Shown one piece after another: positions 7,100-12,959 of a stretch of 12,959 nt of DNA. Both the position numbers and the translations under genes were made by a program. This stretch comes from an uncultured Oscillospiraceae bacterium (GTDB lineage Bacteria; Bacillota; Clostridia; Oscillospirales; Oscillospiraceae): assembly GCA_900763965.1 (NCBI GenBank), contig CAAFMG010000154.1, positions 1 to 12,959 of the forward strand, written 5' to 3'. Under the pieces are notes generated by a model. It ran no database searches, was not told the origin of the DNA, and saw nothing but the letters and a program-made list of their open reading frames with translations. Position 1 is the stretch's first letter, and each line of letters starts with the position of its first letter.

Positions 7100-8539
7100 T
7101 TACTGCTCCTGGGTGGTCTTCTTGGTCATCAGAGGACGAACGACGGTGAGAACCAGGACAAAGCCAACAGCCAGGACGATGGCAGCCAGCAGGAACACGG
7201 AACGAACACCTCTCTGGATGTTGTCCACATTGTTGGGGTCAGCAATGATCTGCTTGTTGTAAACAACGCCCATGGTAGCGCTGGCGATAACAGGAGCCAG
7301 GCTGTTCATGAAGTTGACCAGACCGGTGCCGATTGCGATATCCTGGGGAGCCAGGGCACGCTGTGCAGCAGGGGTGATGGAGGTGGAGCGGAAGCTCTCA
7401 GCAACGCCGGTAAAGGCAATGGCAATGATGAACAGCAGGGGGCTGGTGCCGGGCTTGGCAACACCGGCCAGGAACAGCATGGGCAGAGCCACGCAGATGG
7501 TAGCGATGGACATTGCCTTCCAGGAGTTTTCCGTCTTCTTGCCAACCCATGCACCGGCAGCGGTGGGCAGCAGAACAGTCACCAGAGTACGGCCCATCTG
7601 CAGGGTGCCGGTGATGCTGGTGGAAGCACCCAGGACACGGATGGCAGCAATGGAAGCGTAGATGTTGATAGCGGTCTGATAGAAGTAGCAGATCAGGCCC
7701 ACCACCAGCAGCATGGTGTACAGCTTATTCTTGAACAGGTGCAGGGGGATGATGGGGTTGGCAGACTTGCCCTCGACCTTGATCAGAGCCACCAGGCCGA
7801 TAACGCCAATCACCAGTCCGCCCAGGATGATGGGGTTGGTCCAACCCAGGGAAGCGCCCAGGTTCAGGGGCAGGATGATACCGGCCAGGGTCACGCTCAG
7901 AGCCAGGATGCCGGGAACATCAATGTTGGCCTTGCCGCTGGGCTTGACATTGGGAACGCTCAGAGCCAGCAGAACAATGCCGATGGCGTAAGGAATGACA
8001 GCGATCAGGACAGCGCCTTCCAGGTGTCCGGCATCTGCCAGAGCACCGGAGATCAGGCCGCCAACGAAGGTGCCCACAGCAATGGAGGTTGCCAGCAGGC
8101 CCATGGCCTTGGGAACGTCCTTTCTCTCATTGATCAGGCTGACCAGGATGTAAGGGGTAGCGGTGTAAGCGCCCTGTGCAAAGCCCAGCAGCAAACGGCA
8201 GATCATGAAAGGAACCAGAGAACGGATGAAAGCCATGCCCACGGTGCACAGAACGCACACCAGGGGTGCAAAGACCAGAATGTTCTTTCTGCCAACGATA
8301 TCGCCCAGCTTGGCGCCGACAGGGGTCATAATAGCAACACCCAGAGAAGCAAACACAGCAAACAAAGAGACATACTGCATTGCATTCATGGAGCTGAGGA
8401 TGGGGGACAGAATGGTGTTCATGGCGATGCTGGAGAAAGTCATTGCCAGCATCAGGCAGCAGCAGCCTACCATGGCCATGGTTTTCTTGGCCTTGGGCAG
8501 AGGCATTGCTACGACAGGAGCGGTTTGTGTGTTAGACAT
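7100..8539 (-). CDS. MFS transporter, 14-helix DHA2/EmrB-QacA-like
   Basis: A 479-residue membrane protein with 14 likely helices (about 20-42, 54-74, 86-106, 108-132, 146-167, 174-195, 208-228, 236-254, 272-297, 317-334, 341-361, 367-385, 406-428, 446-470). MFS motif A is clear between helices 2 and 3 (GAKLGDIVGRKNI, 75-87). Helix 5 carries a motif C-like GTFVGG (156-161), with Thr where drug exporters usually have Pro. Helix count and length match the DHA2 group, which includes multidrug exporters. The weak motif C argues against a simple drug:proton antiporter, and the substrate is unknown. It starts 22 bases after the M20 amidohydrolase stop, with a GAGGGA ribosome binding site, so the two form an operon. 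It may import the amide the enzyme cleaves or export a product. Confidence 0.88.
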   Translation of the reverse strand: MSNTQTAPVVAMPLPKAKKTMAMVGCCCLMLAMTFSSIAMNTILSPILSSMNAMQYVSLFAVFASLGVAIMTPVGAKLGDIVGRKNILVFAPLVCVLCTVGMAFIRSLVPFMICRLLLGFAQGAYTATPYILVSLINERKDVPKAMGLLATSIAVGTFVGGLISGALADAGHLEGAVLIAVIPYAIGIVLLALSVPNVKPSGKANIDVPGILALSVTLAGIILPLNLGASLGWTNPIILGGLVIGVIGLVALIKVEGKSANPIIPLHLFKNKLYTMLLVVGLICYFYQTAINIYASIAAIRVLGASTSITGTLQMGRTLVTVLLPTAAGAWVGKKTENSWKAMSIATICVALPMLFLAGVAKPGTSPLLFIIAIAFTGVAESFRSTSITPAAQRALAPQDIAIGTGLVNFMNSLAPVIASATMGVVYNKQIIADPNNVDNIQRGVRSVFLLAAIVLAVGFVLVLTVVRPLMTKKTTQEQ

Positions 8540-8561
8540 CGTAATTCCCTCTTTTTTTAAT

Positions 8562-9731
8562 TTATTTGTGATTTTTCAGCCACTCGGTGGCGCAGTGTGC
8601 GTAAGCTGCTGCACCGAAGGGGCAAACATCCTCGTTGAAACGAACCTTGGGGTTGTGGGCATTGGCCTCGCCCCGCTCGTCGTTGAAACCGGCGGAGATA
8701 TACATCATGGTGCTGGGCACCAGATCTGCCACAACAGCGAAGTCCTCAGAAGCGCTGGAAACCATGCCGGGGAAGCCGTGCATACCGGGCAGCTGGCTCA
8801 TGTAACCGGCAAACTCATTGGTCAGAGCAGGATCACAGATCAGCGGAGGCACATCAGACAGTTCTTCGTATTCAATGGTGCCGCCGTAGACGGCAGCCGT
8901 TCTCTCGGCAACCTCCCGGATCCGGCGAACCAGCAGTTCCCGGCTGGCCTTGTCATTGGAGCGCAGGGTGCCCTGCAGTTCCACGGTTTCGGGAATGATG
9001 TTGGCAGCAGAGCCGCCGACGAACTTGCCGATGGTCAGCACGTTTGCCTTGGCAGGATCCACTTCCCGGGCAATCAGTGCCTCCAGGCCCTGATAGATGT
9101 TTACGGCAATGTTGATGGGGTCAATGGCCATCTGGGGATAAGCGCCGTGTGCGCCCCGGCCCTTGACGGTGATCTTAAAGCCGTTGACAGAGTACATCAT
9201 GGTACCGGTGCCGTTGTAGATGTACAGGCCGGGCAGTCTCTTGCCAGAGGTGACGTGGAAGGCCAGGGCTGCATCCGGCTTGGGGTTTTCCAGGATGCCG
9301 TTGGCAACCATGTTCTTGGCACCCTCAAAGGTCTCCTCTGCGGGCTGGAACATGAATTTCACAGTGCCTTCCAGATTTTCCTCGTTTTCCTTCAGCATCT
9401 TGGCTGCCGTCAGCAGCATGGACACATGGAAGTCGTGGCCGCAGGCATGGCACTGCTGGCCGGTGGGGCAAGCGAAAGACTCGCCGCTGAGTTCCGGCAT
9501 GGGCAGAGCATCCATGTCAGCCCGGAGCAGCAGAACCTTACCGCCCTTGCCGATGGTGGCAGTGACGCCGTTGCCGCAGGCCTTGGCCTCAATTCCCATC
9601 TTCTCCAGCTGTTCCAGCACATAAGCCTGACCCTTGGGCATATTCAGGCCGGTCTCTGCGTTGTAATGGAACCAGCGGCGGTGTGCGACAGTTTCCTCTT
9701 TCAGAGCAACTGCTCTTTCATAGTAGTTCAT
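8562..9731 (-). CDS. M20 family amidohydrolase (HipO/AbgB/N-acyl-amino-acid hydrolase-like)
   Basis: A 389-residue cytoplasmic metallopeptidase-fold enzyme that cleaves amide bonds, usually N-acyl amino acids or related conjugates. Motifs seen are LLLRADMDALP (67-77), CHACGHD with Cys97 and His99, QPAEE (129-133) with the catalytic and metal Glu pair, FHV with His159, GRGAHGAYP (191-199) in the dimerisation domain, and the final metal His359 in AHNP. Cysteine as a metal ligand places it in the M20D amidohydrolase group rather than among peptidases such as PepT. The start at 9729-9731 was chosen because a GGAGG site lies seven bases upstream. A longer reading of the same frame would cross the promoter and repeats. 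It is the first gene of the operon with the MFS transporter. The true substrate cannot be read from sequence. Confidence 0.92.
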   Translation of the reverse strand: MNYYERAVALKEETVAHRRWFHYNAETGLNMPKGQAYVLEQLEKMGIEAKACGNGVTATIGKGGKVLLLRADMDALPMPELSGESFACPTGQQCHACGHDFHVSMLLTAAKMLKENEENLEGTVKFMFQPAEETFEGAKNMVANGILENPKPDAALAFHVTSGKRLPGLYIYNGTGTMMYSVNGFKITVKGRGAHGAYPQMAIDPINIAVNIYQGLEALIAREVDPAKANVLTIGKFVGGSAANIIPETVELQGTLRSNDKASRELLVRRIREVAERTAAVYGGTIEYEELSDVPPLICDPALTNEFAGYMSQLPGMHGFPGMVSSASEDFAVVADLVPSTMMYISAGFNDERGEANAHNPKVRFNEDVCPFGAAAYAHCATEWLKNHK

Positions 9732-9750
9732 TGAATTTCCTCCATCCTTT

Positions 9751-9791
9751 AATAGTTCCAAAAATATTCGGAAACAGTTCCAAAAGTATTC
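9751..9791 (-). repeat. Pair of 19-base direct repeats in the M20 operon leader, operator-like
   Basis: On the plus strand AATAGTTCCAAAAATATTC (9751-9769) recurs as AACAGTTCCAAAAGTATTC (9773-9791), with 17 of 19 bases identical and a 22-base period, about two helical turns. The pair lies between the promoter -10 and the ribosome binding site. Each unit also forms an imperfect GTTCC/GGAAAC palindrome with flanking bases. Position and spacing suggest repressor binding to one face of the DNA. No regulator gene is in the window. Confidence 0.6.
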
Positions 9792-9807
9792 TGAAAACGT
9801 TGTTATC

Positions 9808-9836
9808 ATTGTAACATAGGATTCATAATTTTTCAA
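9808..9836 (-). promoter_or_regulatory. Sigma-A type promoter of the M20-MFS operon
   Basis: On the minus strand TTGAAA (9831-9836) and TACAAT (9808-9813) are 17 bases apart, each five of six to consensus. Just upstream lie two A-tract/T-tract blocks (9838-9847 and 9859-9868) about two helical turns apart, which may act as an UP element or bend. The transcript would start near 9801 and run through the direct repeats. Confidence 0.85.
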
Positions 9837-9941
9837 CAAAAATTTTTCATTTACAGGCAAAATTTTTTGTATGCAGACAAAGGACATCTTCGCTTCCCTC
9901 CAGGCCGATGCCATCCCCCAGATGCCAACGACAAATGCCAA

Positions 9942-9970
9942 TTGACGAACCATTTTTTCTTGTGTATAAT
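9942..9970 (+). promoter_or_regulatory. Sigma-A type promoter of the GT2 glycosyltransferase
   Basis: TTGACG (9942-9947) and a perfect TATAAT (9965-9970) are 17 bases apart. The start site near 9977 leaves a leader of only about 24 bases. The core is close to consensus, which suggests fairly constant expression. Three ATGCCA hexamers precede it at 9908, 9922 and 9935. Together with the M20 promoter it makes this 269-base gap a divergent promoter region. Confidence 0.87.
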
Positions 9971-10000
9971 AGAACATCATTATATTTGTGAGATGATTCT

Positions 10001-10936
10001 ATGAAACTTTCTCTTGTGGTCCCCTGCTATAATGAAGCGGAAAATGTCGCCGCCTTTCAGGATGCAGTTCTCTCTGCCTTCTCCGGATGCGGCTATGAAT
10101 ATGAAATTGTTTATATCAATGACGGCAGCCGGGATGCCACCCTGCACAACCTCAAAAAGCTGTATCACGCCCAGGCCTGCCCCATTAAGGTGATCTCCTT
10201 TTCCCGGAATTTCGGCAAGGAGGCTGCGATCTATGCCGGTTTGCAGCACGCCCAGGGGGAATATATCTCCCTGATTGATGCCGATTTGCAGCAGCGTCCG
10301 GAGATCGTGCGGGACATGGTCGCCATTTTGGACGAACAGCCCCAATACGATGTGGTTGCTGCTTACCAGGATCGCCGGGGTGAAGGAAAGGTTCTGTCCT
10401 TCTTCAAAAAGACCTTCTACAAGACCATCAACCTGCTCTCCAATGTCACCCTTCAGCCCGATGCCAGTGATTTCCGCACCTTCCGCCGCAGCGTCCGGGA
10501 CAGCATTCTGGAACTGGCGGAATATCACCGTTTCTCCAAGGGCATCTTTGCCTGGGTAGGCTATGAGACCCACTTCATCCCCTACACCGCCTGTGAGCGG
10601 GCTGCCGGAACCACAAAGTGGAATTTTGGGAGGCTGGTCAACTACGCCATTGAGGGCATCATCGGCTACTCCACCGCTCCCCTGCGCCTGGCAACGCTGT
10701 GCGGTGTGGTGACCGGGATTGCCGCCCTTCTGTACCTGATTTCTGTGATTATTGAAAAGCTGTCCTTTGGTATTGCCGTCCCCGGCTATGCCACCATCAT
10801 TGTTCTGATCCTGCTGCTGGGAGCCGTACAGCTGTTCTGCATCGGTATCATTGGAGAATATGTGGGGCGCACCTTTGAACAGTCCAAAAATCGGCCCGTC
10901 TACATTGCCAAAGAGATCCTGGACTACGAAAAATAA
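10001..10936 (+). CDS. GT2 family polyprenyl-phosphate glycosyltransferase (DPM1/GtrB/YkcC-like)
   Basis: A 311-residue enzyme with an N-terminal GT-A domain and two C-terminal membrane helices (about 229-251 and 264-287). VVPCYNE (6-12) opens the nucleotide-sugar fold and DGSRD is at 41-45. DADLQ (93-97) supplies the metal-binding Asp pair, SDFR is at 156-159, and the RAAGTTK element (200-206) matches the conserved RxxGxSK-like lipid-substrate loop. Members move a sugar from a nucleotide donor to undecaprenyl or dolichyl phosphate, which then serves as donor outside the membrane. Length and topology fit GtrB/YkcC. The ribosome binding site is weak (GTGAG region), but a near-consensus promoter lies just upstream, so the start is likely right. 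It is monocistronic and converges with the membrane protein gene at 10998-12755. The sugar is unknown. Confidence 0.92.
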   Translation: MKLSLVVPCYNEAENVAAFQDAVLSAFSGCGYEYEIVYINDGSRDATLHNLKKLYHAQACPIKVISFSRNFGKEAAIYAGLQHAQGEYISLIDADLQQRPEIVRDMVAILDEQPQYDVVAAYQDRRGEGKVLSFFKKTFYKTINLLSNVTLQPDASDFRTFRRSVRDSILELAEYHRFSKGIFAWVGYETHFIPYTACERAAGTTKWNFGRLVNYAIEGIIGYSTAPLRLATLCGVVTGIAALLYLISVIIEKLSFGIAVPGYATIIVLILLLGAVQLFCIGIIGEYVGRTFEQSKNRPVYIAKEILDYEK

Positions 10937-10938
10937 AG

Positions 10939-10969
10939 AAAAAAGGAGCGGTTTTCCACGAACCGCTCC
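10939..10969 (-). terminator. Rho-independent terminator between convergent genes
   Basis: A nine-base-pair stem (10945-10953 with 10961-10969) and a seven-base loop are followed, on the minus strand, by six T residues (10944-10939) and more T-rich sequence. It therefore terminates the 10998-12755 gene well. On the plus strand the stem sits nine bases after the glycosyltransferase stop, but its T run is poor and late, so it works less well in that direction. Confidence 0.88.
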
Positions 10970-10997
10970 TTGTGCTGTCTATATATGTTTTTTGTTT

Positions 10998-12755
10998 TTA
11001 TTTCTTTTCCTTTCCTCGGTACACCGCCGTGGCAAAAATCAAAGGCATAGAAAGGAACAGTGGATACACATACCGGAAGCAGCAATAAACCGGGCTGCCA
11101 AACCATAGCCCCACCACAATGGACAATAGCGGCGCGCAAAGAATTGCCGCCTGCCGTTTTCTGGTAAGGTTCAGACAGAAGCACAATACCAGGAGCCAAA
11201 CCTGCAAACCGATGCTGTGCAGAGGCTCGAACAGGATAATATGCCGGGAAAGTCCTGCGTAAATACCATAAAGAGATGCTATGGGATTTGCATTGGAGGC
11301 TTTTGCAACGCCGTATGGATTCTCCGTTACCGTCTCCGAATACATGGCATAGGGATATCCGGCATTCCAATAGCCCTTGGTCTGATCCACCCAGGCTTTG
11401 AGATACTGGGCAGGATGCCGCAGCCCCAGGTGGAACCAAAGCCGTGCATAGTCCCCCATATGGGATTCCAGATAGCCCGGGTTGGTATCCCGCACGACCA
11501 CCTTCATGGGATCAGACAGCCAGTTAACATACCGCCGGGAAACCGTTTCCAAATCCACCACCTGAGACAGCAGTGCTTCCTCCTCCTGCGTCAGCGCACA
11601 GCCCTCGCTAACCACCCGGGAAACCTGCTGAATGGGCACCGACAGAGACTCCACCTTGTCCGAACCCGAAATGTGCAGAACCGACAGCATGGGATTGAGC
11701 AGTACCCAGCCCACCAGTGCCACCGCAGTGGAAACCGCCAAGAAGCACTTGTTCTTTCGAAGAAACAGCCCATAGGACAGGGCGAATACCAGTGCCAGCA
11801 CCCAGCCGTTTGTCCGGCTGAGAATCATCAACAGACTGCCGAACACGAATACACCGTAGTCTTTCCCGCTTTTGGAAGACAACTGCTCCAGAATCCGAAA
11901 TGCCGCACTGATTGCCAGCAGAATTCCCGCCCCAAACAGAACATCCTTCCAGATGGTAATGCTCAGCGCCAGGTTATAGGGCAAAATCGCATAAATCAAA
12001 TAGACCGCTGCCAGAAAACTCTTGGGAACACCATAGCGATACAGGGTCATCAGGCAGTAGGTAAAGGCAAAGGCCAGCACCAGCACCTGACACACGCAAA
12101 ATAGTGCCACAGCGGCATTGACATTTCCAAAGAGCCCATAGCCCAATCGAAGGATCCCCTGAAACAGCATGGTGTGCCAGAAGGTATTGAAATTGGAGTA
12201 CTGCCCTGCCACCATTTCCGAGATCTGGGTAAAGGAATCTTCTGTGACATTACCGGGATATTCCACCAGAAACAGATGGAGCAAATGAATGGCCCCAATG
12301 CTGAGGAAGAAAAAGGCAGGCAGGAAACGCTCCCCTTTTTCCTTTTTCCAGGAATGACAGCTTTGTGGGAACCGGCCAAAAAACCAGTGAAGAATAGGCT
12401 TGGCAACATAATAGCCGCCCAGCAGGCTAAAGACAGTATTTACTGCATTCAGCATCCGATTGGTACTGCTGCCGATCCGAGCCGGATCCCGAACCAGAGT
12501 AAACAGCGGATAGTTGGCCAGCAGCACCGCCAGAGAGAACAGCCCCGACAGGATCCACACAAGCTGCTTTCCGCCCCTGCCCGGCGTTCCCGTCTCCGGT
12601 TTTTTCACGCTTACATAGAAGGAGAAAAAGGCAATCAAAATATAAATGCTGAAATACGCCTCCGTATGGGCAAGATTTGCCAGCCAGATCATAGCCAGCA
12701 CGATTTTCAGTATGGGAAATACCTTTTCCCGAAAGGAATACCAAGTTACCTGCAT
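10998..12755 (-). CDS. Polytopic membrane protein, GT-C glycosyltransferase-like (resembles DUF6020)
   Basis: A 585-residue integral membrane protein with around 12 hydrophobic segments and one large hydrophilic region (about 363-495), probably outside the cell, before the last helices. After an early helix comes YPGNVTEDSFTQ (166-177). This resembles the first external loop of GT-C enzymes, where an Asp (here Asp173) is catalytic. TFWHTMLFQG follows at 191-200, comparable to HHP..TLL segments of that group. An IWKDVLF motif (268-274) and a C-terminal FRYVYPLFLSMPL (560-572) match what I recall of the clostridial DUF6020 family. If GT-C-like, it would move a sugar from a lipid carrier to a wall or surface acceptor. 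The facing GT2 gene could supply that donor, which is inference. The start ATG has AAAGG about 10 bases upstream and a promoter 75 bases upstream. Confidence 0.75.
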   Translation of the reverse strand: MQVTWYSFREKVFPILKIVLAMIWLANLAHTEAYFSIYILIAFFSFYVSVKKPETGTPGRGGKQLVWILSGLFSLAVLLANYPLFTLVRDPARIGSSTNRMLNAVNTVFSLLGGYYVAKPILHWFFGRFPQSCHSWKKEKGERFLPAFFFLSIGAIHLLHLFLVEYPGNVTEDSFTQISEMVAGQYSNFNTFWHTMLFQGILRLGYGLFGNVNAAVALFCVCQVLVLAFAFTYCLMTLYRYGVPKSFLAAVYLIYAILPYNLALSITIWKDVLFGAGILLAISAAFRILEQLSSKSGKDYGVFVFGSLLMILSRTNGWVLALVFALSYGLFLRKNKCFLAVSTAVALVGWVLLNPMLSVLHISGSDKVESLSVPIQQVSRVVSEGCALTQEEEALLSQVVDLETVSRRYVNWLSDPMKVVVRDTNPGYLESHMGDYARLWFHLGLRHPAQYLKAWVDQTKGYWNAGYPYAMYSETVTENPYGVAKASNANPIASLYGIYAGLSRHIILFEPLHSIGLQVWLLVLCFCLNLTRKRQAAILCAPLLSIVVGLWFGSPVYCCFRYVYPLFLSMPLIFATAVYRGKEKK

Positions 12756-12830
12756 ACCCTACCGCCTTTCTATTTCCAAGGAAACTCTGAACAGATCGTC
12801 TGCCGATGATTTCGTCAGGGTTTTCTTAAC

Positions 12831-12859
12831 TATATAGCATAGAATTTGTTTTTTTGCAA
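12831..12859 (-). promoter_or_regulatory. Probable promoter of the GT-C-like membrane protein gene
   Basis: On the minus strand TTGCAA (12854-12859) and TATATA (12831-12836) are separated by 17 bases, with an A7 run right after the -35. The match is weaker than for the other promoters here (four of six and five of six). The leader would be about 70 bases. No operator was seen. Confidence 0.65.
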
Positions 12860-12880
12860 GGAAAACGACCATTTTTGCAT

Positions 12881-12917
12881 AAGAAAAAGAGACATCCATC
12901 GGATGTCTCTTTTTCTT
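12881..12917 (-). terminator. Rho-independent terminator of the right-edge tRNA
   Basis: A perfect 17-base-pair inverted repeat (12881-12897 with 12901-12917) has a three-base loop. On the minus strand the GACATCC core is followed by TCTTTTTCTT. The distal arm touches the encoded CCA of the tRNA, so termination occurs immediately after the gene. The flanking A and T runs would also let it act on the other strand. Confidence 0.92.
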
Positions 12918-12959
12918 GGTGGGCGAGGCGGGACTTGAACCCGCACGTCCGCAATGAAC
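12917..12959 (-). tRNA. tRNA, 3' part only, probably tRNA-Leu
   Basis: The 3' end is visible: encoded CCA (12919-12917), discriminator A, acceptor strand CTCGCCC, T arm GCGGG TTCAAGT CCCGC, and before it a long variable arm (GTTC ATTGC GGAC with one wobble pair). A class II variable arm limits it to Leu, Ser or Tyr. The A discriminator excludes Ser, and the arm length and following CGT favour Leu over Tyr. The anticodon lies beyond the window edge, so identity is not proven. Confidence 0.75.

Noticed and set aside
8205..9734. Plus-strand open frame of 509 codons
   Set aside because: It is antisense to the MFS and M20 genes, which both carry full family motifs. It has no ribosome binding site or recognisable domain.
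9732..9980. N-terminal extension of the M20 hydrolase up to an ATG at 9980
   Set aside because: The extension would cover a good promoter and the direct repeats. It has no family homology by eye, and the ATG at 9731 has its own GGAGG site and the normal family length.
9980..10573. 197-codon minus-strand frame opposite the glycosyltransferase
   Set aside because: It is antisense to a gene with clear GT2 motifs and has no domain or ribosome binding site of its own.
11217..12104. 295-codon plus-strand frame opposite the membrane protein gene
   Set aside because: The His/Gln-rich composition is typical of the complement of hydrophobic codons. No motifs were seen.
1..12959. CRISPR array, insertion sequence, prophage or toxin-antitoxin pair
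   Set aside because: No regularly spaced repeats, transposase, integrase, terminal inverted repeats or small toxin-like gene pairs are visible. The two tRNA genes show no attachment-site duplication within the window.

Overview
The window looks like a chromosomal segment of a Gram-positive Firmicute, most likely a gut clostridium of the Oscillospiraceae type. This is inferred from four things: AGGAGG-like ribosome binding sites on most genes, sigma-A type promoters, tRNA genes with encoded CCA, and an Ami/Opp-type peptide transporter close to those of clostridia and streptococci. Nothing in the sequence fixes genus or species. The content is mostly housekeeping or nutritional. I see no phage, transposon, CRISPR array or defence island.

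Region 1 (about 1-6780, minus strand) is an oligopeptide ABC transporter operon. Its order is promoter, oppA (lipoprotein binding protein), a hairpin-bearing gap, oppB, oppC, oppD, oppF, then a serine peptidase of the S66 LD-carboxypeptidase family that runs off the left edge. From oppB onward the genes overlap or lie within 12 bases of each other, so translation is probably coupled. The hairpin between oppA and oppB is probably an attenuator that lets the binding protein be made in excess. The peptidase suggests that cell-wall peptides, or toxic peptide conjugates, are among the cargo.

Region 2 (about 6800-7090) holds a complete tRNA-Ser(UGA) gene with its own promoter and terminator, plus a GC-rich hairpin downstream of the next operon.

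Region 3 (about 7100-9840, minus strand) is a two-gene operon: an M20 amidohydrolase followed by a 14-helix MFS transporter. Between its promoter and first gene is a pair of 19-base direct repeats 22 bases apart that looks like an operator. A reasonable model is transport and hydrolysis of an N-acylated amino acid or related amide, but the substrate and direction of transport are unknown.

Region 4 (about 9940-12860) has a plus-strand GT2 polyprenyl-phosphate glycosyltransferase facing a minus-strand polytopic membrane protein that resembles GT-C glycosyltransferases. They converge on one terminator. Together they could form a lipid-linked sugar donor synthase and a user of that donor, which is inference. 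The right edge carries the 3' part of a class II tRNA, probably tRNA-Leu, with a strong terminator.

Five promoters were found by eye, all with a 17-base spacer. No clearly new biological system is visible. The best leads are the peptidase-transporter coupling, the operator-like repeats, the oppA-oppB leader structures, a small ORF overlapping the oppA start, and an excess of the hexamer GGATCC.
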